Positions 62,405 to 64,000 of a DNA stretch of 64,000 bases are shown in pieces. Source of the DNA: Adiantum capillus-veneris (taxonomy: Eukaryota > Streptophyta > Polypodiopsida > Polypodiales > Pteridaceae); the NCBI GenBank assembly GCA_014529385.2, contig CM043957.1, forward strand, positions 90,483,160-90,547,159, read 5' to 3'. Position 1 is the first letter of the stretch, and each line of letters begins with the position of its first letter. The position numbers were made by a program, and so were the translations under genes. The notes beneath the pieces were generated by a model. The model had not been told where the DNA came from and searched no databases. It saw only the letters and a list, made by a program, of their open reading frames with translations.

Positions 62405-64000
62405 TGAACCACTTCAAGTTCGATCCTAGGAGAGTACCTTACCACCCTTGCAACTCGACGAGGCACCTAAGGTAATAGAAAACTAGTGGCAAAAATCCTC
62501 ACCTATTACCAACTGGAACAGTTGGTTTCAAAGGGTGACAAGCTCATTTCAAACGGTATGATCTACCCAAGGAAGGGGGGAGTGTTTGCTGACAGTCATC
62601 ATTCACTCACTCCCCTCTCAACCTTCTTCCTTGACCTCTCAATCACCGATCTTAGGGAATGTATATATAAAGCCTTATACTCACAAAAATAATAAAGAGC
62701 GATGGCAATTAGCAAACAAGTATGCACAATAAAAGTCAAAACATTGACCCAAACCTACACATTCACATCCGGTACATTGAAACAGAAACCTATGCCATAA
62801 AACACCTTTGATCCTCATCACTCGAGTGATGGAGGGTAGGTAGAATTAGTACGATAAGAGTGTTTCTGTTTTAGAGTTGAGTGATTAGCAAAGTTCCTTT
62901 TTCCCACTGATGTGCCTCCTAGAGGTATTCTTTGTGTTTCTTAGTGTTACACGAACGTGTTGCTGTGGTTAGGATTTGGACCTTCATGGGATCTTTCTCT
63001 CGTTCACACTTCAAATCAAGCCCGACCATCAACACAAACAGGTGTTTCTTGTCCATTAGCATTGCCCCTTATCTTTTTGCATCCATGTTTGTCTGCTTTG
63101 ATTATGATTGGTAGCATAATATTCATCGCATTTGCTTAGTATCAAACATTAAATTCAATGTAACTTTTTGTCATAATCACTTGTCTAGGTTTAAAAATCA
63201 CGTAGTCCGACTAAGCTAGTTTGACTAAGCTAGGTGTTAGAGATCTTCTCTTAATACCATGGGGTATGCCTTCCTAATTATCAATGGTTACTTAGGTTCT
63301 TAATCCGATTTAGGCAGCATTGTGTGAAATGTACTAGGGCTTTCTAGTGGGCTTAGTCCCTATTGACCTTTAGCTTTAGTATTATAAAGGGATTTTACTA
63401 GTGTGATGAGCCTGGGGAGGTGTAACAGTGTTATATGACCCCCCAAAAGTTACAAAATTAAAATGCTAAAAACGAACAAACAAAAACATATCAAAGTGCC
63501 ACAATGTAGAATCTTAAGCTAGAGGAGAAATCTCAGCTTGATTTGGTACTTCACTCACATGTATCGCCTATGGTACTAGAGCCCTAGAGGTTCCCAATGT
63601 GGGGGCTTTTCCTTGAAAAGCAAAAAACCCAAGGCATACAAAATAAGCACACACATCAAAATTGAATCACTATGAAAAGAGTTTGGGGGGTCAAAGAAAA
63701 GGTAATCGATGATTTCATGAGAAATTCCTTTTATTGTACCTTAACTACAAGGTCTTCTAGGTATAGCCTCTAGTCAGTCCTTGAACATGAAATACTTGGC
63801 TCTCGCGATTAAACAACTTAATTGACCAGAGAAAATTAAGAAGCTTACCCATGGTATTAATAGTCGATCTTTAGTGCCTTTCGATCGTTAAATTAGCGAC
63901 CCCAGACTTGTTTAATTTTTACCTTTACATCTGTTTATGCATTTGATTATATTGCAATTTAATGTTTATTGCTGACAAATGGTTTAAAATTCTATTACCA
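62405..64000. other. Non-coding end of window, still within or beyond the gag-pro element
   Basis: No RT, RNase H or integrase motif on either strand. A purine tract AAGGAAGGGGGGAG followed by TGTTTGCTGACAG near 62570-62598 looks like a polypurine tract and LTR start, but the sequence after it does not match LTR-C (TGTTAACCC). No LTR-B sequence resumes before 64000, so the 3' end of the insertion is outside the window. Confidence 0.45.

Noticed and set aside
62570-62600. Polypurine tract and 3' LTR of the gag-pro element
   Set aside because: The sequence after the purine tract (TGTTTGCTGACAG) does not match the 5' LTR start (TGTTAACCC), so it is not its 3' LTR.

Overview
The window looks like repeat-rich nuclear DNA of a land plant. 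The reasons are plant-type Copia and Gypsy retrotransposons with tRNA primer sites, a Mutator-like (MULE) transposase gene with short GT-AG introns, a plant-like ORC6 fragment with introns, and a nuclear gene for an organelle-targeted S1-domain protein whose promoter has a telo-box and a TGGGC element. The very long (CT)n, (GT)n and (TA)n tracts and the low density of host genes would suit a fern, but the sequence alone does not settle the species. There is no bacterial or organellar gene organisation.

Layout. 1-5218: the 3' part of a decayed Copia element whose 3' LTR is split by a solo LTR of a Gypsy-type family, here called LTR-A. 5226-7260: GGCC-rich and LTR-like DNA, an L1 ORF1-like remnant and long CT tracts. 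7261-21480: mostly gene-free, AT-rich repeat DNA holding a second truncated copy of the Copia LTR (16492-16985), a nested inverted repeat (17686-17919), a dispersed repeat (19436-20010) and a 126-bp satellite (20221-21150). 21683-22232: a GH105-like glycoside hydrolase pseudogene with an internal inversion of about 100 bp. 23465-26230: a five-exon MULE transposase gene with one in-frame stop. 26853-27419: a convergent two-exon gene fragment of unknown function. 29680-30830: a 188-bp satellite. 32347-32730: an ORC6 gene fragment. 35640-38022: the 5' LTR, primer site and gag start of a minus-strand Gypsy element. 38980-42223: a Gypsy pol remnant whose 3' LTR holds a solo LTR-B with a perfect 5-bp target duplication. 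43248-46200: the one convincing host gene, for an S1-domain protein. 47800-55045: a minus-strand Gypsy pol remnant abutting a plus-strand Gypsy element that has lost RT and RNase H. 55178-64000: an LTR-B fragment interrupted by a large element with an Asp-type primer site, gag with four zinc knuckles and protease, but no visible RT or integrase.

How it works together. Only the S1 gene looks like a functional host gene. The MULE gene is close to intact. Everything else is transposons at different stages of decay, nested so that relative insertion order can be read: LTR-A into the Copia LTR, LTR-B into a Gypsy 3' LTR, and the gag-pro element into another LTR-B. The less expected items are the GH105 pseudogene with its flipped central segment, the intron-containing ORC6 fragment, the gag-pro element with its WVPK-type repeats, and a hairpin kept in four LTRs of two related families.
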